Under the pieces are notes generated by a model. It made no database searches and was not told the DNA's origin. It worked only from the letters and a program-made list of their open reading frames with translations. Below, one piece after another: positions 36,806-50,946 of a stretch of DNA of 64,000 nucleotides; within the stretch, counting starts at the first letter, position 1, and each line of letters begins with the position of its first letter. A program made the translations under genes and the position numbers. Source of the stretch: Strigamia acuminata (lineage: Eukaryota; Arthropoda; Chilopoda; Geophilomorpha; Linotaeniidae); the NCBI GenBank assembly GCA_949358305.1, contig OX442314.1, positions 34,901,608-34,965,607 on the forward strand, in the 5' to 3' direction.

Positions 36806-38238
36806 TTAATAAATCTGAACTCTCGAATTCTCAAAATCAACAACAACAATCTTTCCTTCCGGCGACACACAAACATCTGACGGACGATTAAACTCGCCAA
36901 CCCCAGACCCATTCCCACCAAAAGCATGCAAGAAACGTCCATTACTGTCGAATATTTGAATCCTGTGATTCTTACTGTCCACAACAACAACGTTCCCTTC
37001 GCCATCGACCGCAATCCCCGACGGTCTATTAAACTGACCGACATCTTCCCCCAAACTCCCAATTATCTTCGAGCACGTCGCCAAATCGGACATTAAAACA
37101 TTGATGTAATGAAAATCAAAATCCGAGACCAAAATCTCGTCGTCGTGAGTAAAACAAATGCCCCTCGGTGAATTGAAAATATGCGCCGAACAAACGCTCA
37201 AAAACTGACCGCTAAAATCGAACAACTGCACCCGATGGTTGCGGCTATCGGCGACCAAAATCTGATGCGCCGAGTTCACAGCCACGTCCCACGGGTAATT
37301 CAACTGCCCATTACCCGTGCCCAGTGTCCCGAACGTGCGCACAAACTCCCCGCTCAGCGTAAACAGTTGAACGCGATGATTATCCTTGTCCACGACAATA
37401 ATTCGGCAATATCGCTCGTCCACGGTCACTCCTACCGGCAAATTGAATTGTCCTTCGTCCGAGCCGTGCGCGCCGAATTTGAACAAGAACTGGCCGTTGA
37501 TGTTGAACACCTGCACTCTGTGGTTGCTTCGGTCCGCGACTATTATTCGACTCTCGGCGTCGCAGCACACGCCCCACGGCCTGCTGAACTCGCCGTCGCC
37601 GTCGCCTTTGAGGCCGAACACGGCCACCGGGCTGATAATTTTGGTCAGGTCGCGAACGTGCACGTGGACGGTCAGTGGGCTGTTTGCGACGTGTTGGTTG
37701 AGGATTTTCACCGATATGTTGATCGTCCCGACGCTGGTGGGGATGTATCTGACGAGGAATTTGGTTCTGTGGCCATCTTGAGGGATTAGATGGAAATTGT
37801 CGACTTTGTCGCATTGGATGCTCACGAAGCTTTGGTCGAGCGGCGTGGCTTCGTTGGAGACGTCTCGGACGTGGATCGTGAAGGTTGAGAATTGGTTAAT
37901 GACTGATTTGTTGGTTTCTTGGTTCATTACGAGGCAGAGTGGGGGATACGGGAATGAGAGTGTCGTGCCGTCGGGGTGGTTGATGAACGGCAGGCGACGT
38001 TGGTTATGGTTGGTGGTCGGCTGGCGGGGTTGCTTGATGAACGGAAAGAGTTTTTGCACGAGTTGGTTGATGAGCGGTCGGAGTTGTCGCACGAATTGCT
38101 CGATGTGATGCTTGCTGTTGTAGATGTCGACTACTACTTCGGAGCGGTCTAGGAGTGTCTTGCAGGTGACGTATTTTTGAATTATCATGTAGACGTATGG
38201 TAGTATGTCGTCGCATATGTGAAATTTCAAAGGACTAT
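36806..38238 (-). CDS. Filamin-NHL exon, copy 6 (P128A)
   Basis: Identical to copy 1 except Pro to Ala at residue 128 (SNEATPLD), from one base change near 37849. The change lies in a loop-like stretch of the Filamin domain. Otherwise intact. Confidence 0.87.
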
Positions 38239-39328
38239 CTGTTTAAATAAAAATAAAAATAATAAATTAGATTCAATTTTGTACACATTAAAATCGCCAA
38301 AATATAGTCTACTTTTTTTTTTTACCGTTTATAATATCAAAATTTACTTTTTCATCCATTAAAATGGGCAAAATTTATATTTTTACCGTTTATAATATCA
38401 AAATTTAAAATGGGCAAAATTTACTTGTTAAGCGTTTTAAATCGCTTAAGATTTACTGTTTTATTAGTAAAGAGAGGAAGTTGCAGCTGTTCGGTGTGTT
38501 TCTGAGGTTCTTGTGGTCGCTGTTAGTGGACGAGGAAAGAGACAGACGTGCACACGTTGTTTTATTTTGCAGCATCCACGATGGGCGAGAGAGAGGGAGA
38601 GAACTCGTACTTGTTGCGCACTCTAGCGAGTAAATAGTGCAATAGTGAATAAAATAGTAAAAAGCTGAGTGAGGTGATGATCTGTGATCTTGGAGTGATG
38701 CTGAAAACGTCATATTCGTTACTTGTTCCAAGATTAACATGTAATTCAATGTTAAATGTAAGCCTACTTATTTGTAGATGGAACAAAACAGTATATTATT
38801 ATACATATAGGTATAGGTCTGTATGTATACAAGTACCCTGGTATATATAGTGTAGTCTATTTAAAGTTGTTGTGCGCAGACATGGTGCCATTTGTTCATG
38901 TGAGCTAGTCGTGTGCGGAGCTCGAGCGAGGCGAGGCGAGGCGAGGCGAGGCGAGGATCCGATCCATTTTAATCTCATTTACATTTGAATTGGTTTGTAC
39001 TTTGATTTCGTTTAAAATTTCAGATGACATTTGATTTCTTTTTGTATTTGTATTTGATTTGGGATGGATGGATGGATTGATGAGTAAGCCTATTTGTGTT
39101 ATCGGTTATCGGTAACTTAGGAGTTTGGCAGGTGCGGACCTCGCTCGCTCGCTCGGACGAGACGAGACAAGGTAATTTTCTCATTTATCGTGACTCTACT
39201 CGAGTGAATTCGGCCGTTGGTTAAGTTGTTTGAATTTGAATTTGAATTTTACATCAGATTTTGATGAATTGCGAGTTTATTTCTGCATGATTTTGATGAA
39301 ATTCAAGTGAATTTCAAACGGTTTTTGT
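38239..39328. other. Unit 6 spacer (class C, shortened microsatellites)
   Basis: (GCGAG)6 and (CGCT)3, as in unit 8. The loss of one 5-bp repeat shifts the candidate upstream - strand exon (equivalent of 9598-9796) out of frame. Confidence 0.5.
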
Positions 39329-40315
39329 ATTGTCAAAAAAAAATTTAGAAATTTGTCAAAAAAATATTTAGAAATTTGTCAAAAAAATTTTAGAAATTTT
39401 TTCAAAAAAAAATTTCGAAATTTGGTCAAAATTTATCAAAAAAAATGGGAATTTTTTCAAAATTTAGCAAAAAAAATGGGAATTTTTTCAAAATTTAGCA
39501 AAAAAATTGAGAATTTGGTTTGAAATTTACAAAAACCGTTTGAAATTCACATCAAACCAAATTCTCAATTTTTTTGCTAAATTTTGAAAAAATTCTCAAT
39601 TTTTTGCTAAACTTTGAAAAAATCTCAATTTTTTTGCTGAATTTTGAAAAAAATCTCAATTTTTTTCTGAATTTTGAAAAAAATTGAGATTTTTTGCTAA
39701 ATTTTGAAAAAAATCTCAATTTTTTTGCTAAATTTTGAAAAAATCTCAATTTTTTTGCTGAATTTTGAAAAAAATTGAGATTTTTTGCTAAATTTTGAAA
39801 AAAATCTCAATTTTTTTGCTAAATTTTGAAAAAATCTCAATTTTTTTGCTGAATTTTGAAAAAAATTGAGATTTTTTGCTAAATTTTGAAAAAAATCTCA
39901 ATTTTTTTGCTAAATTTTGAAAAAATCTCAATTTTTTTGCTAAATTTTGAAAAAATCTCAATTCTTTTCTGAATTTTGAAAAAAATCTCAATTTTTTGCT
40001 AAATTTTGAAAAAAATCTCAATTTTTTTGCTGAATTTTGAAAAAAATCTCAATTTTTTTGCTGAATTTTGAAAAAAAATCTCAATTTTTTGCTAAATTTT
40101 GAAAAAAATCTCAATTTTTTTGCTAAATTTTGAAAAAATTCTAATTTTTTTTGCTAAATTTTGACCAAATTTCTAAATTTTTTTTGACAAATTTCTAAAT
40201 TTTTTTTGTGAAATTTTTAAATTTTGTTTTTGAAATTTTTAAATTTTTTTTGTGAAATTTCTAAAAAAAATTTTCTCAAATTTCTACAATTATTTTTGTC
40301 AAGTTTCTACCAATC
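39329..40315. repeat. satA satellite array, unit 6 (987 bp)
   Basis: Short array with the 42-bp inverted repeat and one set of direct and inverted monomers. Same length as the array of unit 8. Confidence 0.92.
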
Positions 40316-40640
40316 TTTGTCAAGTTTCTACCAATTTTTCCTCTCTTTACTGATTTATTTTTACTGTTAAAAGTTGTCAAAATTTATATTTTTACCGTTT
40401 AAAACCGCAAAAATATACTTTTTCATCTTTTAAAATCGCCAAAATAAACTTTTTCACCGCTTAAAATCGCCAAAACTTAATTTTTAAGTCAAGAGATGCA
40501 TCGGAATAATGTGTTTACGATGAAGTTATTACAATAAAATGTCGAAAGGCCTATTTTAATTGTCATTTAATTCATTTTAATTGCTGAACATGTCTTACAA
40601 ATTATTTTTCTTTTAAAAATGCATAAATATAAAATTGTCA

Positions 40641-42073
40641 TTAATAAATCTGAACTCTCGAATTCTCAAAATCAACAACAACAATCTTTCCTTCCGGCGA
40701 CACACAAACATCTGACGGACGATTAAACTCGCCAACCCCAGACCCATTCCCACCAAAAGCATGCAAGAAACGTCCATTACTGTCGAATATTTGAATCCTG
40801 TGATTCTTACTGTCCACAACAACAACGTTCCCTTCGCCATCGACCGCAATCCCCGACGGTCTATTAAACTGACCGACATCTTCCCCCAAACTCCCAATTA
40901 TCTTCGAGCACGTCGCCAAATCGGACATTAAAACATTGATGTAATGAAAATCAAAATCCGAGACCAAAATCTCGTCGTCGTGAGTAAAACAAATGCCCCT
41001 CGGTGAATTGAAAATATGCGCCGAACAAACGCTCAAAAACTGACCGCTAAAATCGAACAACTGCACCCGATGGTTGCGGCTATCGGCGACCAAAATCTGA
41101 TGCGCCGAGTTCACAGCCACGTCCCACGGGTAATTCAACTGCCCATTACCCGTGCCCAGTGTCCCGAACGTGCGCACAAACTCCCCGCTCAGCGTAAACA
41201 GTTGAACGCGATGATTATCCTTGTCCACGACAATAATTCGGCAATATCGCTCGTCCACGGTCACTCCTACCGGCAAATTGAATTGTCCTTCGTCCGAGCC
41301 GTGCGCGCCGAATTTGAACAAGAACTGGCCGTTGATGTTGAACACCTGCACTCTGTGGTTGCTTCGGTCCGCGACTATTATTCGACTCTCGGCGTCGCAG
41401 CACACGCCCCACGGCCTGCTGAACTCGCCGTCGCCGTCGCCTTTGAGGCCGAACACGGCCACCGGGCTGATAATTTTGGTCAGGTCGCGAACGTGCACGT
41501 GGACGGTCAGTGGGCTGTTTGCGACGTGTTGGTTGAGGATTTTCACCGATATGTTGATCGTCCCGACGCTGGTGGGGATGTATCTGACGAGGAATTTGGT
41601 TCTGTGGCCATCTTGAGGGATTAGATGGAAATTGTCGACTTTGTCGCATTGGATGCTCACGAAGCTTTGGTCGAGCGGCGTGGGTTCGTTGGAGACGTCT
41701 CGGACGTGGATCGTGAAGGTTGAGAATTGGTTAATGACTGATTTGTTGGTTTCTTGGTTCATTACGAGGCAGAGTGGGGGATACGGGAATGAGAGTGTCG
41801 TGCCGTCGGGGTGGTTGATGAACGGCAGGCGACGTTGGTTATGGTTGGTGGTCGGCTGGCGGGGTTGCTTGATGAACGGAAAGAGTTTTTGCACGAGTTG
41901 GTTGATGAGCGGTCGGAGTTGTCGCACGAATTGCTCGATGTGATGCTTGCTGTTGTAGATGTCGACTACTACTTCGGAGCGGTCTAGGAGTGTCTTGCAG
42001 GTGACGTATTTTTGAATTATCATGTAGACGTATGGTAGTATGTCGTCGCATATGTGAAATTTCAAAGGACTAT
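40641..42073 (-). CDS. Filamin-NHL exon, copy 7
   Basis: Protein identical to copy 1; intact. Confidence 0.87.
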
Positions 42074-43180
42074 CTGTTTAAATAAAAATAAAAATAATAA
42101 ATTAGATTCAATTTTGTACACATTAAAATCGCCAAAATATAGTCTACTTTTTTTTTTTACCGTTTATAATATCAAAATTTACTTTTTCATCCATTAAAAT
42201 GGGCAAAATTTATATTTTTACCGTTTATAATATCAAAATTTAAAATGGGCAAAATTTACTTGTTAAGCGTTTTAAATCGCTTAAGATTTACTGTTTTATT
42301 AGTAAAGAGAGGAAGTTGCAGCTGTTCGGTGTGTTTCTGAGGTTCTTGTGGTCGCTGTTAGTGGACGAGGAAAGAGACAGACGTGCACACGTTGTTTTAT
42401 TTTGCAGCATCCACGATGGGCGAGAGAGAGGGAGAGAACTCGTACTTGTTGCGCACTCTAGCGAGTAAATAGTGCAATAGTGAATAAAATAGTAAAAAGC
42501 TGAGTGAGGTGATGATCTGTGATCTTGGAGTGATGCTGAAAACGTCATATTCGTTACTTGTTCCAAGATTAACATGTAATTCAATGTTAAATGTAAGCCT
42601 ACTTATTTGTAGATGGAACAAAACAGTATATTATTATACATATAGGTATAGGTCTGTATGTATACAAGTACCCTGGTATATATAGTGTAGTCTATTTAAA
42701 GTTGTTGTGCGCAGACATGGTGCCATTTGTTCATGTGAGCTAGTCGTGTGCGGAGCTCGAGCGAGGCGAGGCGAGGCGAGGCGAGGCGAGGCGAGGATCC
42801 GATCCATTTTAATCTCATTTACATTTGAATTGGTTTGTACTTTGATTTCGTTTAAAATTTCAGATGACATTTGATTTCTTTTTGTATTTGTATTTGATTT
42901 GGGATGGATGGATGGATTGATGAGTAAGCCTATTTGTGTTATCGGTTATCGGTAACTTAGGAGTTTGGCAGGTGCGGACCTCGCTCGCTCGCTCGCTCGC
43001 TCGCTCGGACGAGACGAGACAAGGTAATTTTCTCATTTATCGTGACTCTACTCGAGTGAATTCGGCCGTTGGTTAAGTTGTTTGAATTTGAATTTGAATT
43101 TTACATCAGATTTTGATGAATTGCGAGTTTATTTCTGCATGATTTTGATGAAATTCAAGTGAATTTCAAACGGTTTTTGT
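42074..43180. other. Unit 7 spacer (class C)
   Basis: Short repeat block as in unit 6 but with (GCGAG)7 and (CGCT)6, so the candidate upstream exon stays open. It shares GTAGATGGAAC with units 6 and 8. Confidence 0.5.
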
Positions 43181-44166
43181 ATTGTCAAAAAAAAATTTAG
43201 AAATTTGTCAAAAAAATATTTAGAAATTTGTCAAAAAAATTTTAGAAATTTTTTCAAAAAAAAATTTCGAAATTTGGTCAAAATTTATCAAAAAAAATGG
43301 GAATTTTTTCAAAATTTAGCAAAAAAATTGAGAATTTGGTTTGAAATTTACAAAAACCGTTTGAAATTCACATCAAACCAAATTCTCAATTTTTTTGCTA
43401 AATTTTGAAAAAATTCTCAATTTTTTGCTAAACTTTGAAAAAATCTCAATTTTTTTGCTGAATTTTGAAAAAAATTGAGATTTTTTGCTAAATTTTGAAA
43501 AAAATCTCAATTTTTTTCTGAATTTTGAAAAAAATTGAGATTTTTTGCTAAATTTTGAAAAAAATCTCAATTTTTTTGCTAAATTTTGAAAAAATCTCAA
43601 TTTTTTTGCTGAATTTTGAAAAAAATTGAGATTTTTTGCTAAATTTTGAAAAAAATCTCAATTTTTTTGCTAAATTTTGAAAAAATCTCAATTTTTTTGC
43701 TGAATTTTGAAAAAAATTGAGATTTTTTGCTAAATTTTGAAAAAAATCTCAATTTTTTTGCTAAATTTTGAAAAAATCTCAATTTTTTTGCTAAATTTTG
43801 AAAAAATCTCAATTCTTTTCTGAATTTTGAAAAAAATCTCAATTTTTTGCTAAATTTTGAAAAAAATCTCAATTTTTTTGCTGAATTTTGAAAAAAATCT
43901 CAATTTTTTTGCTGAATTTTGAAAAAAAATCTCAATTTTTTGCTAAATTTTGAAAAAAATCTCAATTTTTTTGCTAAATTTTGAAAAAATTCTAATTTTT
44001 TTTGCTAAATTTTGACCAAATTTCTAAATTTTTTTTGACAAATTTCTAAATTTTTTTTGTGAAATTTTTAAATTTTGTTTTTGAAATTTTTAAATTTTTT
44101 TTGTGAAATTTCTAAAAAAAATTTTCTCAAATTTCTACAATTATTTTTGTCAAGTTTCTACCAATC
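43181..44166. repeat. satA satellite array, unit 7 (986 bp)
   Basis: Similar in size to units 6 and 8, but has one ATGGGAATTTTTTC block instead of two at the left and an extra inverted monomer near 43466-43480. Confidence 0.92.
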
Positions 44167-44491
44167 TTTGTCAAGTTTCTACCAATTTTTCCTCTCTTTA
44201 CTGATTTATTTTTACTGTTAAAAGTTGTCAAAATTTATATTTTTACCGTTTAAAACCGCAAAAATATACTTTTTCATCTTTTAAAATCGCCAAAATAAAC
44301 TTTTTCACCGCTTAAAATCGCCAAAACTTAATTTTTAAGTCAAGAGATGCATCGGAATAATGTGTTTACGATGAAGTTATTACAATAAAATGTCGAAAGG
44401 CCTATTTTAATTGTCATTTAATTCATTTTAATTGCTGAACATGTCTTACAAATTATTTTTCTTTTAAAAATGCATAAATATAAAATTGTCA

Positions 44492-45924
44492 TTAATAAAT
44501 CTGAACTCTCGAATTCTCAAAATCAACAACAACAATCTTTCCTTCCGGCGACACACAAACATCTGACGGACGATTAAACTCGCCAACCCCAGACCCATTC
44601 CCACCAAAAGCATGCAAGAAACGTCCATTACTGTCGAATATTTGAATCCTGTGATTCTTACTGTCCACAACAACAACGTTCCCTTCGCCATCGACCGCAA
44701 TCCCCGACGGTCTATTAAACTGACCGACATCTTCCCCCAAACTCCCAATTATCTTCGAGCACGTCGCCAAATCGGACATTAAAACATTGATGTAATGAAA
44801 ATCAAAATCCGAGACCAAAATCTCGTCGTCGTGAGTAAAACAAATGCCCCTCGGTGAATTGAAAATATGCGCCGAACAAACGCTCAAAAACTGACCGCTA
44901 AAATCGAACAACTGCACCCGATGGTTGCGGCTATCGGCGACCAAAATCTGATGCGCCGAGTTCACAGCCACGTCCCACGGGTAATTCAACTGCCCATTAC
45001 CCGTGCCCAGTGTCCCGAACGTGCGCACAAACTCCCCGCTCAGCGTAAACAGTTGAACGCGATGATTATCCTTGTCCACGACAATAATTCGGCAATATCG
45101 CTCGTCCACGGTCACTCCTACCGGCAAATTGAATTGTCCTTCGTCCGAGCCGTGCGCGCCGAATTTGAACAAGAACTGGCCGTTGATGTTGAACACCTGC
45201 ACTCTGTGGTTGCTTCGGTCCGCGACTATTATTCGACTCTCGGCGTCGCAGCACACGCCCCACGGCCTGCTGAACTCGCCGTCGCCGTCGCCTTTGAGGC
45301 CGAACACGGCCACCGGGCTGATAATTTTGGTCAGGTCGCGAACGTGCACGTGGACGGTCAGTGGGCTGTTTGCGACGTGTTGGTTGAGGATTTTCACCGA
45401 TATGTTGATCGTCCCGACGCTGGTGGGGATGTATCTGACGAGGAATTTGGTTCTGTGGCCATCTTGAGGGATTAGATGGAAATTGTCGACTTTGTCGCAT
45501 TGGATGCTCACGAAGCTTTGGTCGAGCGGCGTGGGTTCGTTGGAGACGTCTCGGACGTGGATCGTGAAGGTTGAGAATTGGTTAATGACTGATTTGTTGG
45601 TTTCTTGGTTCATTACGAGGCAGAGTGGGGGATACGGGAATGAGAGTGTCGTGCCGTCGGGGTGGTTGATGAACGGCAGGCGACGTTGGTTATGGTTGGT
45701 GGTCGGCTGGCGGGGTTGCTTGATGAACGGAAAGAGTTTTTGCACGAGTTGGTTGATGAGCGGTCGGAGTTGTCGCACGAATTGCTCGATGTGATGCTTG
45801 CTGTTGTAGATGTCGACTACTACTTCGGAGCGGTCTAGGAGTGTCTTGCAGGTGACGTATTTTTGAATTATCATGTAGACGTATGGTAGTATGTCGTCGC
45901 ATATGTGAAATTTCAAAGGACTAT
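44492..45924 (-). CDS. Filamin-NHL exon, copy 8
   Basis: Protein identical to copy 1; intact. Last copy of the first superblock. Confidence 0.87.
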
Positions 45925-47014
45925 CTGTTTAAATAAAAATAAAAATAATAAATTAGATTCAATTTTGTACACATTAAAATCGCCAAAATATAGTCTACTT
46001 TTTTTTTTTACCGTTTATAATATCAAAATTTACTTTTTCATCCATTAAAATGGGCAAAATTTATATTTTTACCGTTTATAATATCAAAATTTAAAATGGG
46101 CAAAATTTACTTGTTAAGCGTTTTAAATCGCTTAAGATTTACTGTTTTATTAGTAAAGAGAGGAAGTTGCAGCTGTTCGGTGTGTTTCTGAGGTTCTTGT
46201 GGTCGCTGTTAGTGGACGAGGAAAGAGACAGACGTGCACACGTTGTTTTATTTTGCAGCATCCACGATGGGCGAGAGAGAGGGAGAGAACTCGTACTTGT
46301 TGCGCACTCTAGCGAGTAAATAGTGCAATAGTGAATAAAATAGTAAAAAGCTGAGTGAGGTGATGATCTGTGATCTTGGAGTGATGCTGAAAACGTCATA
46401 TTCGTTACTTGTTCCAAGATTAACATGTAATTCAATGTTAAATGTAAGCCTACTTATTTGTAGATGGAACAAAACAGTATATTATTATACATATAGGTAT
46501 AGGTCTGTATGTATACAAGTACCCTGGTATATATAGTGTAGTCTATTTAAAGTTGTTGTGCGCAGACATGGTGCCATTTGTTCATGTGAGCTAGTCGTGT
46601 GCGGAGCTCGAGCGAGGCGAGGCGAGGCGAGGCGAGGCGAGGATCCGATCCATTTTAATCTCATTTACATTTGAATTGGTTTGTACTTTGATTTCGTTTA
46701 AAATTTCAGATGACATTTGATTTCTTTTTGTATTTGTATTTGATTTGGGATGGATGGATGGATTGATGAGTAAGCCTATTTGTGTTATCGGTTATCGGTA
46801 ACTTAGGAGTTTGGCAGGTGCGGACCTCGCTCGCTCGCTCGGACGAGACGAGACAAGGTAATTTTCTCATTTATCGTGACTCTACTCGAGTGAATTCGGC
46901 CGTTGGTTAAGTTGTTTGAATTTGAATTTGAATTTTACATCAGATTTTGATGAATTGCGAGTTTATTTCTGCATGATTTTGATGAAATTCAAGTGAATTT
47001 CAAACGGTTTTTGT
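45925..47014. other. Unit 8 spacer (class C, shortened microsatellites)
   Basis: (GCGAG)6 and (CGCT)3, same length (1,090 bp) as the unit 6 spacer. The candidate upstream exon is frame-shifted here too. Confidence 0.5.
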
Positions 47015-48001
47015 ATTGTCAAAAAAAAATTTAGAAATTTGTCAAAAAAATATTTAGAAATTTGTCAAAAAAATTTTAGAAATTTTTTCAAAAAAAAATT
47101 TCGAAATTTGGTCAAAATTTATCAAAAAAAATGGGAATTTTTTCAAAATTTAGCAAAAAAAATGGGAATTTTTTCAAAATTTAGCAAAAAAATTGAGAAT
47201 TTGGTTTGAAATTTACAAAAACCGTTTGAAATTCACATCAAACCAAATTCTCAATTTTTTTGCTAAATTTTGAAAAAATTCTCAATTTTTTGCTAAACTT
47301 TGAAAAAATCTCAATTTTTTTGCTGAATTTTGAAAAAAATCTCAATTTTTTTCTGAATTTTGAAAAAAATTGAGATTTTTTGCTAAATTTTGAAAAAAAT
47401 CTCAATTTTTTTGCTAAATTTTGAAAAAATCTCAATTTTTTTGCTGAATTTTGAAAAAAATTGAGATTTTTTGCTAAATTTTGAAAAAAATCTCAATTTT
47501 TTTGCTAAATTTTGAAAAAATCTCAATTTTTTTGCTGAATTTTGAAAAAAATTGAGATTTTTTGCTAAATTTTGAAAAAAATCTCAATTTTTTTGCTAAA
47601 TTTTGAAAAAATCTCAATTTTTTTGCTAAATTTTGAAAAAATCTCAATTCTTTTCTGAATTTTGAAAAAAATCTCAATTTTTTGCTAAATTTTGAAAAAA
47701 ATCTCAATTTTTTTGCTGAATTTTGAAAAAAATCTCAATTTTTTTGCTGAATTTTGAAAAAAAATCTCAATTTTTTGCTAAATTTTGAAAAAAATCTCAA
47801 TTTTTTTGCTAAATTTTGAAAAAATTCTAATTTTTTTTGCTAAATTTTGACCAAATTTCTAAATTTTTTTTGACAAATTTCTAAATTTTTTTTGTGAAAT
47901 TTTTAAATTTTGTTTTTGAAATTTTTAAATTTTTTTTGTGAAATTTCTAAAAAAAATTTTCTCAAATTTCTACAATTATTTTTGTCAAGTTTCTACCAAT
48001 C
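47015..48001. repeat. satA satellite array, unit 8 (987 bp)
   Basis: Same length and monomer order as the array of unit 6. Confidence 0.92.
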
Positions 48002-48326
48002 TTTGTCAAGTTTCTACCAATTTTTCCTCTCTTTACTGATTTATTTTTACTGTTAAAAGTTGTCAAAATTTATATTTTTACCGTTTAAAACCGCAAAAAT
48101 ATACTTTTTCATCTTTTAAAATCGCCAAAATAAACTTTTTCACCGCTTAAAATCGCCAAAACTTAATTTTTAAGTCAAGAGATGCATCGGAATAATGTGT
48201 TTACGATGAAGTTATTACAATAAAATGTCGAAAGGCCTATTTTAATTGTCATTTAATTCATTTTAATTGCTGAACATGTCTTACAAATTATTTTTCTTTT
48301 AAAAATGCATAAATATAAAATTGTCA

Positions 48327-49759
48327 TTAATAAATCTGAACTCTCGAATTCTCAAAATCAACAACAACAATCTTTCCTTCCGGCGACACACAAACATCTG
48401 ACGGACGATTAAACTCGCCAACCCCAGACCCATTCCCACCAAAAGCATGCAAGAAACGTCCATTACTGTCGAATATTTGAATCCTGTGATTCTTACTGTC
48501 CACAACAACAACGTTCCCTTCGCCATCGACCGCAATCCCCGACGGTCTATTAAACTGACCGACATCTTCCCCCAAACTCCCAATTATCTTCGAGCACGTC
48601 GCCAAATCGGACATTAAAACATTGATGTAATGAAAATCAAAATCCGAGACCAAAATCTCGTCGTCGTGAGTAAAACAAATGCCCCTCGGTGAATTGAAAA
48701 TATGCGCCGAACAAACGCTCAAAAACTGACCGCTAAAATCGAACAACTGCACCCGATGGTTGCGGCTATCGGCGACCAAAATCTGATGCGCCGAGTTCAC
48801 AGCCACGTCCCACGGGTAATTCAACTGCCCATTACCCGTGCCCAGTGTCCCGAACGTGCGCACAAACTCCCCGCTCAGCGTAAACAGTTGAACGCGATGA
48901 TTATCCTTGTCCACGACAATAATTCGGCAATATCGCTCGTCCACGGTCACTCCTACCGGCAAATTGAATTGTCCTTCGTCCGAGCCGTGCGCGCCGAATT
49001 TGAACAAGAACTGGCCGTTGATGTTGAACACCTGCACTCTGTGGTTGCTTCGGTCCGCGACTATTATTCGACTCTCGGCGTCGCAGCACACGCCCCACGG
49101 CCTGCTGAACTCGCCGTCGCCGTCGCCTTTGAGGCCGAACACGGCCACCGGGCTGATAATTTTGGTCAGGTCGCGAACGTGCACATGGACGGTCAGTGGG
49201 CTGTTTGCGACGTGTTGGTTGAGGATTTTCACCGATATGTTGATCGTCCCGACGCTGGTGGGGATGTATCTGACGAGGAATTTAGTTCTGTGGCCATCTT
49301 GAGGGATTAGATGGAAATTGTCGACTTTGTCGCATTGGATGCTCACGAAGCTTTGGTCGAGCGGCGTGGGTTCGTTGGAGACGTCTCGGACGTGGATCGT
49401 GAAGGTTGAGAATTGGTTAATGACTGATTTGTTGGTTTCTTGGTTCATTACGAGGCAGAGTGGGGGATACGGGAATGAGAGTGTCGTGCCGTCGGGGTGG
49501 TTGATGAACGGCAGGCGACGTTGGTTATGGTTGGTGGTCGGCTGGCGGGGTTGCTTGATGAACGGAAAGAGTTTTTGCACGAGTTGGTTGATGAGCGGTC
49601 GGAGTTGTCGCACGAATTGCTCGATGTGATGCTTGCTGTTGTAGATGTCGACTACTACTTCGGAGCGGTCTAGGAGTGTCTTGCAGGTGACGTATTTTTG
49701 AATTATCATGTAGACGTATGGTAGTATGTCGTCGCATATGTGAAATTTCAAAGGACTAT
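48327..49759 (-). CDS. Filamin-NHL exon, copy 9
   Basis: Protein identical to copy 1. Silent variants at 49185 and 49284 match copy 3 exactly, 29,013 bp away. Confidence 0.87.
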
Positions 49760-50946
49760 CTGTTTAAATAAAAATAAAAATAAATTAGATTCAATTTTGT
49801 ACACATTAAAATCGCCAAAATATAGTCTACTTTTTTTTTTTACCGTTTATAATATCAAAATTTACTTTTCATCCATTAAAATTGCCAAAATTTACTTCTT
49901 AAGCGTTTAAAATCGCCACAATTTTCTTCTTAGCAGTTTAAAATCGCCAAAATTTACTTTTTCATCCATTAAAATGGGCAAAATTTATATTTTTACCGTT
50001 TATAATATCAAAATTTAAAATGGGCAAAATTTACTTGTTAAGCGTTTTAAATCGCTTAAGATTTACTGTTTTATTAGTAAAGAGAGGAAGTTGCAGCTGT
50101 TCGGTGTGTTTCTGAGGTTCTTGTGGTCGCTGTTAGTGGACGAGGAAAGAGACAGACGTGCACACGTTGTTTTATTTTGCAGCATCCACGATGGGCGAGA
50201 GAGAGGGAGAGAACTCGTACTTGTTGCGCACTCTAGCGAGTAAATAGTGCAATAGTGAATAAAATAGTAAAAAGCTGAGGTGATGATCTGTGATCTTGGA
50301 GTGATGCTGAAAACGTCATATTCGTTACTTGTTCCAAGATTAACATGTAATTTAATGTTAAATAAGTATATTTGTAGATAGGAACAAAACAGTATATTAT
50401 TATACATATAGGTATAGGTCTGTATGTATACAAGTACCCTGGTATATATAGTGTAGTCTATTTAAAGTTGTTGTGCGCAGACATGGTGCCATTTGTTCAT
50501 GTGAGCTAGTCGTGTGCGGAGCTCGAGCGAGGCGAGGCGAGGCGAGGCGAGGCGAGGCGAGGATCCGATCCATTTTAATCTCATTTACATTTGAATTGGT
50601 TTGTACTTTGATTTGGTTTAAAATTTCAGATGACATTTGATTTCTTTTTGTATTTGTATTTGATTTGGGATGGATGGATGGATTGATGAGTAAGCCTATT
50701 TGTGTTATCGGTTATCGGTAACTTAGGAGTTTGGCAGGTGCGGACCTCGCTCGCTCGCTCGCTCGCTCGCTCGGACGAGACGAGACAAGGTAATTTTCTC
50801 ATTTATCGTGACTCTACTCGAGTGAATTCGGCCGTTGGTTAAGTTGTTTGAATTTGAATTTGAATTTTACATCAGATTTTGATGAATTGCGAGTTTATTT
50901 CTGCATGATTTTGATGAAATTCAAGTGAATTTCAAACGGTTTTTGT
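49760..50946. other. Unit 9 spacer (class B)
   Basis: Same length and variants as the unit 3 spacer, with (GCGAG)7 and (CGCT)6. Confidence 0.5.

Larger units (their letters stand above)
18989..48001. repeat. 29,013-bp superblock, first copy (units 3-8)
   Basis: Six gene units of 6381, 7382, 3729, 3835, 3851 and 3835 bp. The next copy starts at 48002 and repeats the series 6381, 7413, then unit 11. Filamin-NHL copies 3 and 9, and 4 and 10, are exactly 29,013 bp apart. Silent variants at 20172 and 20271 recur at 49185 and 49284 and nowhere else in the window. Spacer classes run B-C-B-C-C-C here and B-C-B in the second copy. Confidence 0.85.
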
